A stretch of 31,165 nucleotides of DNA from Oscillospiraceae bacterium (GCA_017829075.1 JAGAJA010000078.1:1-31165), one strand, 5' to 3'. Positions 23,123-31,165 are shown, counted from the first letter of the stretch. Program-made: numbers and translations. Notes: generated from the letters alone by a model not told the origin.

Positions 23123-24085
23123 TTACATAGCGTTCTGAGCAGCGAGCTGATCGGTAGGATCCTGCATACGCTCAATGCTGTACATTGTGATAGTTACAGT
23201 CATCTCGCGTGTTACATCGTCGATAGACTTATCCTTGTCGTCCTTATCCTCCTGCTCAGCGCCGTTGTTGCCTGCCGCATTGTCGGTATCGGCGTTGCCA
23301 GCAGCGTTTGTGTCGTCTTTGCCGTCAATTCCGAGAAGCTTGTTGGCTTCTGCAACTGCCTTTTCAGTAAACTCGTCAGCAAGCTTGGTGTACTTTTCCT
23401 CGATTTCCGAGTAGGACACGGAATAACCGCTTGAAAGGCGCATTGCCTTTCTTACATCTTTTCCGTTCTCATTCTTGATATAGTTGTTGATGTCATCAAC
23501 GAACTTGAGGAGATCATCATCGGAAAGCGCGGTAACATCAAAGGTCACGTCGATAGAGCCAACTGTCTGGGTAGACGAAAGAGCGGACTGAAGCAGGATC
23601 TCTCTTGCCGCAGCAGCCAGCTCGTCCTCAGTGGGCTGCTGACCCTGTGTAACATAGGTCTTGAGGTCATATGTTACCACCGGCTCGGTAAAGAAGCTTA
23701 CGCCGAGGGTGGAAACCGAGGGAGATCCGATAGAGAGCGAGTCAACCGTTACAGCTACCTTAACATTTTCATCTGTGCTGTTATTGCAGTACTCAATGAA
23801 TTCTCTGATCTCATTATCTGCCTCATAGGGCTGCATTTCCTCAAAGAACATATCCGCGATATTTCTACCGTCGTTATAAGCGTTAATGATCTGATCCTGA
23901 AGATCGTCCTTGGTCGCAGCTCTGTCCTGAGCTGTCTTAAGCTCTGCCTGCTTGTTCAGAAGCAGGGCGCTGTCTGTACCGATCGCATTGAACTTAGGTA
24001 CGATAAAGAAAATAACTCCGAGTGTAAGTAAAATGATGACTGCAATTACTAAAACTGCAATTCTTTCCTGTTTGCTGAGTTTCAT
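23123..24085 (-). CDS. PilO-like type IV pilus assembly protein
   Basis: This 320-residue bitopic membrane protein has a short cytosolic N-terminus, a span at residues 9-29 and a coiled-coil-like region (about 38-65). An extracytoplasmic alpha/beta part follows. Residues 253-288 are a low-complexity Asn/Asp/Gly/Lys linker splitting the second half. Position after the PilM-PilN gene and topology match PilO, which pairs with PilN to align the pilus machine. Sequence similarity to PilO is weak, as is usual. Its ATG shares one base with the stop codon of the preceding gene (TAATG), so translation is coupled. Confidence 0.75.
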   Translation of the reverse strand: MKLSKQERIAVLVIAVIILLTLGVIFFIVPKFNAIGTDSALLLNKQAELKTAQDRAATKDDLQDQIINAYNDGRNIADMFFEEMQPYEADNEIREFIEYCNNSTDENVKVAVTVDSLSIGSPSVSTLGVSFFTEPVVTYDLKTYVTQGQQPTEDELAAAAREILLQSALSSTQTVGSIDVTFDVTALSDDDLLKFVDDINNYIKNENGKDVRKAMRLSSGYSVSYSEIEEKYTKLADEFTEKAVAEANKLLGIDGKDDTNAAGNADTDNAAGNNGAEQEDKDDKDKSIDDVTREMTVTITMYSIERMQDPTDQLAAQNAM

Positions 24086-25716
24086 TATTCAGTTACCTCC
24101 CCTGTCTGTTCCGGCTCCGGATCAAGATCTATCGCAGTTGCGTTCTTCTCATCAGAGCCTGCTCTGATATTCATGCTCAGGGTGAAGGTGAATACGGTAT
24201 CGTATTTTGACTCTCCATTCTTAAGCACGAGATAGTCGTTTTCCAACGAGGAGTTTACTTTCTCAAATCCTTGATATTCCACGTTCTGGAAATACGGATC
24301 GCCGTAAGCGGTCTTGACCTCTTTAATAAGCTTCTCCACATACTGAGAAGGAACCGAGGACGGGTCGCCGTTGCTGAGTCCCATGAACGAAGCAGTAACG
24401 CTGTAATCGCTGATATTTATTGCCAGAAGGTCGAGCTGAACATCATCATTTACGATAGATGCGATCGGCTCCTTAACCTTTTCGATAATGCCGCTCTGAG
24501 CCTTAGGCATATAGTTGAAGAGATTCTGAGTAGTACCAACATTGTCGTTGTAGCTCAGGAAGCCTGCCAGCATACTTTCACGGTTAGTAACGATAGCAAG
24601 ATCGTTCTGGAGCACAGGATTATCTATCTGCTGCTGAACATCGGATATCTGACCCTGGATCGCGCTGTCAAACGCTCCCAGACCGAGAGTGATCGCGCCG
24701 ACCAGTACCACCGCGCCTAAGCAGGAGCCGCCCAGCGCGAGGAGATAGCCGTTCATACCCTTTGATTCCTTAGCGGAGGTAGCCTCCAGCAGGTTGATAT
24801 GCTCAAGATCCTTGTTCCTGCGGTAGATAGCGCCGATCGCGTTCGCATATTTTGTGAAGTCGATCTCCGTCATTGTGATGACGGTAGAGGGAGTAGCAAG
24901 AACGTGGGTCGGAACATTGAAAGACGAAATAGCGTTGGAAAGCTCAATGAAGTTTCCGGTATCGCCGTAGAACATGATCTCCTTAAGGGGCTTAGCGCCC
25001 TTGCGGCTCTTGATAAACTGGATCATGCGGAACAGGTTATCGTAAACCGCGCGTACAACATAGTCCGGAGCGTTTTCATAGTCCGCCGGATCAACGTTGA
25101 AGTAACGAGAGAACACGATCTGGTTGTCCTCGTACAGGTTCATGTTAAGGAAGCCCTTATCCACCTGAATGAGCAGCATCGGCATTCTTTCGGACATCTT
25201 CGGGGTATTTACTATAAGACGTGTTACCGAGTTGTTGGAGATATTTACCGCCTTGAGGGAAAGACCGATATGTGAGAACAGTCTTACATATCCGTCAACC
25301 AGACGCTGAGGGCAGGCTGTCGCGATGATCTTGATGAGCTTGTTCTTCTCCTCGTCCTCGGTCTCACCGGCGATGGTGAAGGAGATGTTGAACTCCTTGG
25401 AAACACCCATGTTTGCCTGGATCATCGCCTCGATAGCGGCAACGTTCTTAAGGCTCTTGGGCTTGGGGAGCAGCATTTCCTTGTATACGATAGAGCTTGA
25501 AGTAATGGACACGATCGCGTCCTTTTCGGTAATACCCTTGGTCTTGATGATATCGTTCAGTTCAGCAGCGACCATGGGGACATCGGTTATGTATCCGTTG
25601 GAAACCATGCCCAGGGTAAGCTCGCGCAAATCCGCGTCCTGAACCCTGATCTTGCTTCCGCTGTGTACGCCTCTGACCAGCTTGATTTGTCTGTCAGTAA
25701 TATCAATTGAAAGCAT
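24085..25716 (-). CDS. PilM-PilN fusion protein of type IV pilus
   Basis: Residues 1-300 read as PilM, the actin-like cytosolic ATPase: MLSIDITDRQIKLVRG at the start, a KEMLLPKPKSLKNV loop near 79-92, LLIQVDKGFLNMNLY near 181-195 and YANAIGAIYRR at 290-300. Residues 305-310 (EHINLL) match the INLLP-type N-terminal peptide of PilN that normally binds in a groove of PilM. A membrane span at about 322-347 and an extracytoplasmic PilN-like domain to residue 543 follow, ending in an acidic tail. Most bacteria encode these as two adjacent genes. Here there is one continuous frame without a stop or frameshift. The ATG is preceded by GAGGTG. It lies between pilC and the PilO-like gene. Confidence 0.85.
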   Translation of the reverse strand: MLSIDITDRQIKLVRGVHSGSKIRVQDADLRELTLGMVSNGYITDVPMVAAELNDIIKTKGITEKDAIVSITSSSIVYKEMLLPKPKSLKNVAAIEAMIQANMGVSKEFNISFTIAGETEDEEKNKLIKIIATACPQRLVDGYVRLFSHIGLSLKAVNISNNSVTRLIVNTPKMSERMPMLLIQVDKGFLNMNLYEDNQIVFSRYFNVDPADYENAPDYVVRAVYDNLFRMIQFIKSRKGAKPLKEIMFYGDTGNFIELSNAISSFNVPTHVLATPSTVITMTEIDFTKYANAIGAIYRRNKDLEHINLLEATSAKESKGMNGYLLALGGSCLGAVVLVGAITLGLGAFDSAIQGQISDVQQQIDNPVLQNDLAIVTNRESMLAGFLSYNDNVGTTQNLFNYMPKAQSGIIEKVKEPIASIVNDDVQLDLLAINISDYSVTASFMGLSNGDPSSVPSQYVEKLIKEVKTAYGDPYFQNVEYQGFEKVNSSLENDYLVLKNGESKYDTVFTFTLSMNIRAGSDEKNATAIDLDPEPEQTGEVTE

Positions 25717-25754
25717 ATTTTCACCTCATAAATTATAAGTTGTAGTTCACGCCG

Positions 25755-26948
25755 TCATGTAACGTTTGTCATTCCGCCGTAGAGCATCGGGAAGATAGCC
25801 GCCAGAACAAGACCGATAGCGACGCCCATGATGATGATCATGAGAGGCTCCAGCATACCGACCAGCTTGGATATAGCCGTGTCGCCCTCTTCCTCGTAGT
25901 AGTCCGCAGCCTTTGAAAGGATAGTATCCAGCGTACCGGACTCTTCGCCGACGTAAATGATCGAGGTAAACATACCCTCGAATATTCCTGTTTTTTCAAC
26001 AGCCTTTGACATACTTTCGCCGAGTTTAATGTTGTCAACGACCTCTTCAAACCTCTTAGAAACGTAAGAGTTTCCGAGAACGGACACAGACTTTTCGATA
26101 CAATCGACCATCTGAAGACCGGCAGCGTACAGGTTGGACATATTTCTCGCAAATCTTCCTGTGTAGATTGTGGCGAGAAGCTTGCCCACCTTAGGTATAC
26201 GCAGTATCAGTTCGTCCGCCTTGAGCTTTATCGCCGGCACTCTCTTGCCGAACCAGACAGCAAAGACAATAGCCAGGATAACAATAATGTAAACATACCA
26301 GTAATTGATCAGCGAATCAGAGAATGCCATCATGCCCTTTGAAAGCGGCGACATATCTTCTGGATCCATCATGCTGGCGAAGGTAGGAAGTATCATCGTG
26401 AACATCAGGACAACTACCGCCAGAGCCAGAACGAGCAGGATAATAGGATAAACCATCGCGCTCTTGATCTTGTTGTTGGTCTTGTTGGCGTTTGCGAAGT
26501 GGTCGGAAACTCTGACAAGGATCTGGTCAAGAGTACCTGACGATTCACCGGCAGCCACCATGCTGACAAACAGATCCGGGAATACGCCGGGTTTTGTTTC
26601 GAGAACCTCTGAGAAAGCCTTACCTTTCTGAACCTCCTCATAGATGTCGAGAAGCACGCGCTTTGCCTTTTTGTTCTGCTGCTGATCCTGAAGAATATAG
26701 AGCGCCCTGACCAGCGACAGACCAGCCGAGGTCATCGACGCAAGCTGTCTGCTTATGAACGATACCTCTTTGGTTTTGAACTTGTACTTTACATCAACCG
26801 CGTCGTTTGCGCCTAGATCGCGGTATTGCGTAACGTACAGATTACGCTCCTTCAGCTTTTGCTGAAGATCCTGATAATCCTCCGCCGCCTCCTGTCCACG
26901 GACGATCTTACCGTTTATGTCGGTGGCCTGATAAGAGAATTTTTTCAC
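25755..26948 (-). CDS. pilC: Type IV pilus inner-membrane platform protein PilC
   Basis: PilC is the polytopic platform that transmits ATPase motion to the growing pilus. The protein starts KKFSYQATDINGKIVRG, as the family does, and has two GspF-type repeats. Each repeat carries the motif pattern FSRQLASM.SAGLSL / FARNMSNLYAAGLQM and the AGEESGTLD-type box (AAGESSGTLDQIL, VGEESGTLDTIL). Three hydrophobic spans are seen, the last at the C-terminus (MIIIMGVAIGLVLAAIFPML). I start at the GTG at 26948, which has GGAGGTAA just upstream, giving 397 residues. The longer frame to 27011 has no site and adds a Cys/Gly-rich leader not found in the family. It is the first gene of the pilC-M/N-O-minor pilin set. 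Confidence 0.95.
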   Translation of the reverse strand: MKKFSYQATDINGKIVRGQEAAEDYQDLQQKLKERNLYVTQYRDLGANDAVDVKYKFKTKEVSFISRQLASMTSAGLSLVRALYILQDQQQNKKAKRVLLDIYEEVQKGKAFSEVLETKPGVFPDLFVSMVAAGESSGTLDQILVRVSDHFANANKTNNKIKSAMVYPIILLVLALAVVVLMFTMILPTFASMMDPEDMSPLSKGMMAFSDSLINYWYVYIIVILAIVFAVWFGKRVPAIKLKADELILRIPKVGKLLATIYTGRFARNMSNLYAAGLQMVDCIEKSVSVLGNSYVSKRFEEVVDNIKLGESMSKAVEKTGIFEGMFTSIIYVGEESGTLDTILSKAADYYEEEGDTAISKLVGMLEPLMIIIMGVAIGLVLAAIFPMLYGGMTNVT

Positions 26949-27042
26949 CGGATTACCTCCATTCCCCCTGCAACCGGACTTCCGGCCGCAAAATTTATGG
27001 ATTAAGGGCATACTCCACCCTATACTCCATTATAGTATATAA

Positions 27043-27071
27043 ATTATATCATATTTCTGCGGTTATTTCAA
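27043..27071 (-). promoter_or_regulatory. Sigma-A promoter of the pilC operon
   Basis: On the minus strand TTGAAA (27066-27071), a 17-base spacer and TATAAT (27043-27048) with TGA before it (extended -10) make a strong promoter. It lies about 95 bases before the pilC GTG. The leader holds a small TATACT/AGTATA stem. No known riboswitch fold was seen. Confidence 0.8.
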
Positions 27072-27085
27072 GCATTCCTCAAGGC

Positions 27086-27112
27086 GATTTTCGGATTTTC
27101 GGCTAAAATCCG
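27086..27112. promoter_or_regulatory. Inverted and tandem repeat upstream of the pilC promoter
   Basis: CGGATTTT (27092-27099) and AAAATCCG (27105-27112) form an 8-bp inverted repeat about 20 bases upstream of the -35 element. It overlaps two tandem copies of GATTTTCG (27086-27101). It could be an operator for an activator, or a weak terminator of the upstream ADP-ribosylglycohydrolase transcript; no T-run follows on the minus strand. The rest of 27113-27237 is AT-rich with no gene. Confidence 0.35.
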
Positions 27113-27237
27113 GCAAATTTTCATGTAGAATTTCAAAACTTGATTATGTGCACTTTGCCCAAAACTCATATATATTTTAAAAATATTTTACACTTTTCAC
27201 AACAGAACGTGAAATTGTCGTCAAAAAATACAGTGCG

Positions 27238-28299
27238 CTATTCTGAGGCGGTACAGTCGAACAAAAGTTCCGCTGTTTCCTCTATCGCATCGCATAGCTG
27301 AAGCTTTCTGAGCCACTTTTTCGGCAGCTTTTCCACCCCGCAGTATGCCCCGATGATATTTCCGCATATCGAGCCGGTGCTGTCGCTGTCGCCGTCATGA
27401 TTTACCGCAAGCCTGAGGGCGTTCGCCGGATTATCGCAGTGGCACAGCGCACAGTACACTCCCACCGCCAGCGCCTCCTCGGCGATCCAGCCCTCCCCAA
27501 GCCGCTTCACCGCCTCCAGCGGCGGAGTATCTGAGGCTTCAAGGCTTCTCGCCGCGTCCAGCGCACGGCAGGCTTCGGTACAGCCGTCATATCCCCGGAG
27601 AATGAACATGGCAATATCCACCGCCTCTTCGATATCCGAGCCGCAAACCAACTTCGCAATGATCGCCCCAAGTGCGCCGGCGGCAAGATATCCGGTGGGG
27701 TGAGTGTGGGTAATCGCGGCAAATTCAGCCGCCATGCGGAACGCCCGCTCGCTGTCCCGGCAGAAATAAAGCCCCGCCGGAGCAACACGCGTCACGCCGC
27801 CGCAGCCCTTGCTGTCGTTTATCTTGTGAGTAAATCTCCCATAATTATGCCCCGCCGCCTTTCTGAGTGCAGAAAGGCAGGTCGCCCCCGGCGCTCTCTG
27901 GGCGAAAAGCTGCTTTTCCCGCAGCAGCCGCGAGGAATTCTCGCCGTTTTTGTCTAGGATATCAGCATATTCCCGGCTCGCAATCGTTTTCGTCTGGGTA
28001 TACAACCACCGCTGGTACGCATAGAAAACATATGTTGTGTAGCTTGAAAGCTCCTGCTTTCCGCCCAGCTTATCCGCCCACATGATACCCTCCGCGGTGA
28101 AAAGAGTCATCTGGGTGTCGTCGGATATAAGCGAACAGCGCAGCTCCCTGTCGATCGGCGGCTCTTCTATGCCATTTCTGCCGAAACTGCTCCGTATCTC
28201 CTCGGTATTCATGAATTCCACCGGATATCCCAGCGCGTCGCCCAGCGCCCCGCCCAGCAGACAGCCGGTAAATCTGGATAAAATGGAAGCGTCAGCCAT
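27238..28299 (-). CDS. ADP-ribosylglycohydrolase family protein
   Basis: The fold is that of DraG/ARH-type enzymes, which remove ADP-ribose from proteins, nucleic acids or small molecules using two Mg2+ ions. GCLLGGALGDALGYPVEF lies at residues 12-29. The metal-binding SDDTQMTLFTAEG is at 59-71, and HDGDSDSTGSICGNIIGA at 301-318 supplies the second set of Asp ligands. The length (353) is normal. The ATG follows GGAGG by seven bases. It is a single gene divergent from glgP, with no DraT, DarT or other ADP-ribosyltransferase beside it. The substrate therefore cannot be told; it may be general ADP-ribose turnover. Confidence 0.92.
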   Translation of the reverse strand: MADASILSRFTGCLLGGALGDALGYPVEFMNTEEIRSSFGRNGIEEPPIDRELRCSLISDDTQMTLFTAEGIMWADKLGGKQELSSYTTYVFYAYQRWLYTQTKTIASREYADILDKNGENSSRLLREKQLFAQRAPGATCLSALRKAAGHNYGRFTHKINDSKGCGGVTRVAPAGLYFCRDSERAFRMAAEFAAITHTHPTGYLAAGALGAIIAKLVCGSDIEEAVDIAMFILRGYDGCTEACRALDAARSLEASDTPPLEAVKRLGEGWIAEEALAVGVYCALCHCDNPANALRLAVNHDGDSDSTGSICGNIIGAYCGVEKLPKKWLRKLQLCDAIEETAELLFDCTASE

Positions 28300-28334
28300 C
28301 TAATTTCCTCCATAATATACTTATTTATAATTAT

Positions 28335-28363
28335 ATTCTACCATGAATTACCCGTTTTTGCAA
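28335..28363 (-). promoter_or_regulatory. Sigma-A promoter of the ADP-ribosylglycohydrolase gene
   Basis: On the minus strand TTGCAA (28358-28363), a 17-base spacer and TAGAAT (28335-28340) with TGG before it (extended -10) face the gene. The -10 element is 36 bases from the ATG. Confidence 0.7.
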
Positions 28364-28371
28364 GCAGGTTA

Positions 28372-28400
28372 TTGAATTTGCTGTAATTTTGTGCTATAAT
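28372..28400 (+). promoter_or_regulatory. Sigma-A promoter of the glycogen phosphorylase gene
   Basis: TTGAAT (28372-28377), a 17-base spacer and TATAAT (28395-28400) with TGC before it (extended -10) lie 46 bases before the ATG. Only eight bases separate the -35 from that of the divergent promoter. Confidence 0.8.
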
Positions 28401-28445
28401 AAACACAGATCACAGCAATTCAAATATTCCCAAAGGAGATAAAAT

Positions 28446-30800
28446 ATGATAGACAAGTCCACTCTGAAAAAAGACTTCGACGAATACCTGTCAGAGCTTT
28501 GCGGAAACGAAAAGCCCACCGCTCCCCAGCTTCACGACGCGCTCTCCCGCGCAGTGATGAAGCAGGCTGCTCCGCTCATGGAAAGCTCCGCGCCAAAAGG
28601 ACGTTCCGCAAGCTACCTCTCCGCGGAGTTCCTCGTAGGACGCGCGGTTTATAACAACCTTCTCTGCCTCGGTATCCACGATGAAGCGGAGGAGATACTG
28701 AACTCCGCCGGAGCCTCCCTCTGCGATCTGGAGGAAATAGAGGACGCTGCGCTCGGAAACGGCGGTCTTGGCAGACTTGCCGCCTGCTTTCTTGACAGTG
28801 CGGCTTCCATGAAGCTGCCCCTCACCGGCTATGGTATCCGCTACAAGTACGGCCTTTTCAAGCAGTCTATTGTTGACGGCTTCCAGAAGGAGGAGGCTGA
28901 CGACTGGACAAAATTCGGCGACCCGTGGAGCAAACGGATCTCCTCAGACGCAGTAAAGGTGCATTTCTCCACCGGTGATGTTATGGCAGTACCCTATGAT
29001 ATGCCGATCTTCGGCTACAAGAACGATTTCGCCGGAACTCTCCGACTGTGGCAGGCAGAGCCGATACGCGAATTTGATTTTGAAGCGTTCAACCGTCAGG
29101 ACTACATGGCGGCGTGCCGCGAGCAGATAGAAGCCGAGAACATCTCCCGCACCCTCTACCCCAACGACGATGCCCGCCCCGGAAAACTGCTCCGCCTTAA
29201 GCAGGAGTATTTCTTCAGCGCCGCTTCAATTCACGACCTCATCAGAAAGCACCTCAAGGCAGGCAGAAAAATCGAGGATTTCGCAGAATACAACACCATA
29301 CAGCTCAACGATACCCACCCGACTATCTCCATTCCGGAGCTTATCCGGGTGCTTACCGCAGATTATGAGCTTTCCTTTGATAAGGCTATGGAGATCGCCC
29401 AGAAAACCTTCAACTACACCAACCACACTATCATGTCGGAGGCTCTCGAAAAGTGGGGCGTTGACCTCATGGAGGAGCTTCTCCCGGAGGTTTACGCCGT
29501 TATACTCCGCATAAATGAATACTTCATCGCGGATATGTACCGCCGCAATATGCCCAAGGATAAGATCTCCCAGATGAAGCCGGTGTCCGGCGGAGTAGTC
29601 CACATGGCGAAAATGGCAATCTACTGCTCCAGCTACACCAACGGAGTTGCGCAGATACACACCGAGATTTTAAAGCACAACGCCCTGCCGGAATGGTATG
29701 AGCTTTATCCTGAGCGCTTCCAGAACAAGACTAACGGAATAACCCCCCGCCGCTGGATAGCCCTCTGCAATCCGGAGCTTTCCGCTCTGATAACCGAGCT
29801 TCTGGGCGGCGAGGGCTGGATAACCGACCTCTCCCAGCTCAAAGCGCTTGAGAAATACGCTGACGACCCGGATCAGCTTGACCGCTTCAGCAAAATAAAG
29901 GCGGCGAAAAAGGCGGCTCTCGCGGAATACATCGCCGAGCATGAACGCACATCTGTTGACCCAGACAGCATTTTCGATATCCAGATAAAGCGCCTGCATG
30001 AATATAAGCGCCAGCTTCTGAACGCGTTCTCGATCATGTACATTTATTTCGGTATAAAGGACGGCAGTATCAAGGACTTCTACCCCACCACGTTCATTTT
30101 CGGAGCAAAATCCGCCCCCGGCTACGCCCGCGCAAAGGCGATAATCAAGTACATCAACGAAATAGCCGCGCTGGTTAATTCCGACCCGGAGGTAAAGGGT
30201 CTGATAAACGTCGTTTTCGTGCAGAACTACAATGTTTCCTACGCTGAGAAGCTTGTTACCGCCGCCGACATTTCTGAGCAGATCTCCACCGCCGGAACAG
30301 AAGCCAGCGGCACAGGCAACATGAAATTCATGCTCAACGGCACGGTAACGCTTGGCACATACGACGGCGCAAACGTTGAAATTGTCGAAGAAGCCGGAAT
30401 GGAGAACAACTACATTTTCGGCGCGCGGGTAGAGGAGCTTGAGAAGATTATGCCGGAATACGATCCGAGGAAGCTCTATGCTGAAAACAAGAAGATAGCA
30501 AGAGTGCTCGACACGCTGATAGACGGAACGTTCTCCGACGGCGGCAGCGGCTCGTTCCGGGAGCTGTATTACGCGCTTCTGGACGGCGCAAGCTGGCACG
30601 TTCCTGATCATTATTACCTGCTTGGCGACCTCGAAAGCTATGTTGAAGCGAAGCTGAAAGCCAACGCCGATTACCGCAGCAACCGCAATGAGTTTATGCG
30701 GAAATGCTGGATAAATATGTGCAATGCAGGGAAATTCAGCTCCGACCGCACCATTGCAGATTATGCAAGGGATATCTGGAAAATTACCCCGGACAAGTGA
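28446..30800 (+). CDS. glgP: Glycogen/starch (alpha-glucan) phosphorylase
   Basis: This PLP-dependent enzyme releases glucose-1-phosphate from alpha-1,4-glucans in the cytosol. The 784-residue length is typical. SASYLSAEFLVGR (53-65) and the ALGNGGLGRLAACFLDS region (111-127) are standard GT35 sequence. The PLP-binding site is GTEASGTGNMKFMLNGT, with the PLP lysine at residue 627. ITPRRW and KRLHEYKRQLLN are also present. The N-terminal region lacks the long extension used for allosteric control in animal enzymes. AAAGGAG lies six bases before the ATG. It is monocistronic, with its own promoter and terminator and no other glycogen gene nearby. Confidence 0.96.
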   Translation: MIDKSTLKKDFDEYLSELCGNEKPTAPQLHDALSRAVMKQAAPLMESSAPKGRSASYLSAEFLVGRAVYNNLLCLGIHDEAEEILNSAGASLCDLEEIEDAALGNGGLGRLAACFLDSAASMKLPLTGYGIRYKYGLFKQSIVDGFQKEEADDWTKFGDPWSKRISSDAVKVHFSTGDVMAVPYDMPIFGYKNDFAGTLRLWQAEPIREFDFEAFNRQDYMAACREQIEAENISRTLYPNDDARPGKLLRLKQEYFFSAASIHDLIRKHLKAGRKIEDFAEYNTIQLNDTHPTISIPELIRVLTADYELSFDKAMEIAQKTFNYTNHTIMSEALEKWGVDLMEELLPEVYAVILRINEYFIADMYRRNMPKDKISQMKPVSGGVVHMAKMAIYCSSYTNGVAQIHTEILKHNALPEWYELYPERFQNKTNGITPRRWIALCNPELSALITELLGGEGWITDLSQLKALEKYADDPDQLDRFSKIKAAKKAALAEYIAEHERTSVDPDSIFDIQIKRLHEYKRQLLNAFSIMYIYFGIKDGSIKDFYPTTFIFGAKSAPGYARAKAIIKYINEIAALVNSDPEVKGLINVVFVQNYNVSYAEKLVTAADISEQISTAGTEASGTGNMKFMLNGTVTLGTYDGANVEIVEEAGMENNYIFGARVEELEKIMPEYDPRKLYAENKKIARVLDTLIDGTFSDGGSGSFRELYYALLDGASWHVPDHYYLLGDLESYVEAKLKANADYRSNRNEFMRKCWINMCNAGKFSSDRTIADYARDIWKITPDK

Positions 30801-30807
30801 TAATCAG

Positions 30808-30836
30808 ACAGGCTGCTGATCCGGCAGCCTGTTTTG
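30808..30836 (+). terminator. Rho-independent terminator of glgP
   Basis: ACAGGCTGC (30808-30816) pairs with GCAGCCTGT (30824-30832) around a 7-base loop and ends in a T4 run. It starts eight bases after the stop codon. Confidence 0.85.
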
Positions 30837-31000
30837 CTGTCGCCGTAGAAACAAATTGGAATTTGTCTGGGAGTAGGGCAAGTGTCGAAGCCTCAAAAAT
30901 GTCTTGATTATTCGCAAAACAACCTACCCGCAAGCATGGGACTAAATGCCGTCGGCAGCGCACCTTCCCTCGTTCAAAATTCCTTTCACTTTGTATCCAC

Positions 31001-31155
31001 GAAAAACCGGACAAAGGGGGAAAAGGGAGAGGGCGCAAACAGGACGTTTGCGCAGTTGCCCCAAAGTGCGACACGATGTCGCACAACTATGGGCAACATG
31101 GGAGAGGAGTCTGAGGAGAAAACCGTAGGGGAAAGGGGGGAACGTCCGGTTTTTG
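31001..31155. repeat. Structured inverted-repeat element, non-coding
   Basis: AAAAACCGGAC (31002-31012) is matched by GTCCGGTTTTT (31144-31154), an 11-bp inverted repeat enclosing about 130 bases. Inside is a hairpin GCGCAAAC/GTTTGCGC (31033-31053). GTTGCCC (31055-31061) pairs with GGGCAAC (31091-31097) and encloses another hairpin, GTGCGACA/TGTCGCAC (31066-31084). The linkers are strikingly G/A-rich on the plus strand. No credible reading frame is present. It may be a MITE, a family-specific intergenic repeat or a structured RNA. The 164 bases before it (30837-31000) hold no gene or signal that I recognise. Confidence 0.6.
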
Positions 31156-31165
31156 TCGGATTTTC

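Noticed and set aside
26949..27042. Possible cyclic di-GMP riboswitch in the pilC leader
   Set aside because: Such riboswitches control pili in some Clostridia, but I see neither the class I GGUCACGCA-type core nor a class II-like fold; the leader is under 100 bases with only weak stems.
29670..30611. 313-codon minus-strand open frame inside glgP
   Set aside because: It is antisense to the glycogen phosphorylase core, including the PLP site; a shadow frame.

Overview
The window looks like a chromosomal segment of a motile, Gram-positive anaerobe of the Clostridia, probably an Oscillospiraceae/Ruminococcaceae relative. The evidence is the Bacillus/Clostridium-type flagellar gene order (flgM-flgN-flgK-flgL-yviE-fliW-csrA-fliD-fliS), the AGGAGG-type ribosome binding sites, the sigma-A and sigma-D type promoters, and a type IV pilus locus without the outer-membrane parts PilP and PilQ. 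The pilins resemble the Pil-proteins described in cellulolytic ruminococci. The taxonomic assignment is an inference.

Layout. (1) 1-2975: a hairpin-rich repeat fragment, then a two-gene plus-strand unit: pncB (NAD salvage) overlapping by 4 bases an unrecognised 431-residue protein. (2) 3036-11728, minus strand: a late flagellar operon behind a near-perfect sigma-28 promoter. It encodes the anti-sigma factor FlgM, an FlgN-type chaperone, the hook-filament junction proteins FlgK and FlgL, a YviE-type protein, the FliW/CsrA switch, the cap protein FliD, FliS and a FliT-position chaperone. (3) 11873-12169: a 244-bp hairpin-rich element with inverted ends, lying between two identical copies of a terminator stem-loop. 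(4) 12181-26948: a type IV pilus locus. On the minus strand it has three related pilins (the middle one probably the major pilin), PilT, PilB, two pseudopilin-like minor pilins, a 760-residue PilX/GspK-like protein, a PilO-like protein, a fused PilM-PilN protein and PilC. The prepilin peptidase PilD is alone on the plus strand inside the locus. (5) 27238-30836: an ADP-ribosylglycohydrolase-family gene and a glycogen/starch phosphorylase gene, transcribed divergently from back-to-back promoters. (6) 31001-31155: a second structured inverted-repeat element with no coding content.

How it works together. The pilus genes make a complete Gram-positive machine: PilD processes pilins, PilB extends, PilT retracts, PilC is the platform, PilM-N and PilO form the alignment complex, and minor pilins plus the large PilX-like protein plausibly prime or tip the fibre. 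The flagellar genes are the sigma-28-dependent late set with its post-transcriptional controller. Flagellin itself is not in the window. Two surface motility/adhesion organelles are therefore encoded side by side.

The most unusual points are the PilM-PilN fusion, the roughly 105-residue insertion in PilD, the large cysteine-containing PilX-like protein, the tandem hairpins between the main pilin and the next pilin gene, and the two non-coding structured repeat elements. No tRNA, rRNA, CRISPR array, transposase or phage gene was seen.
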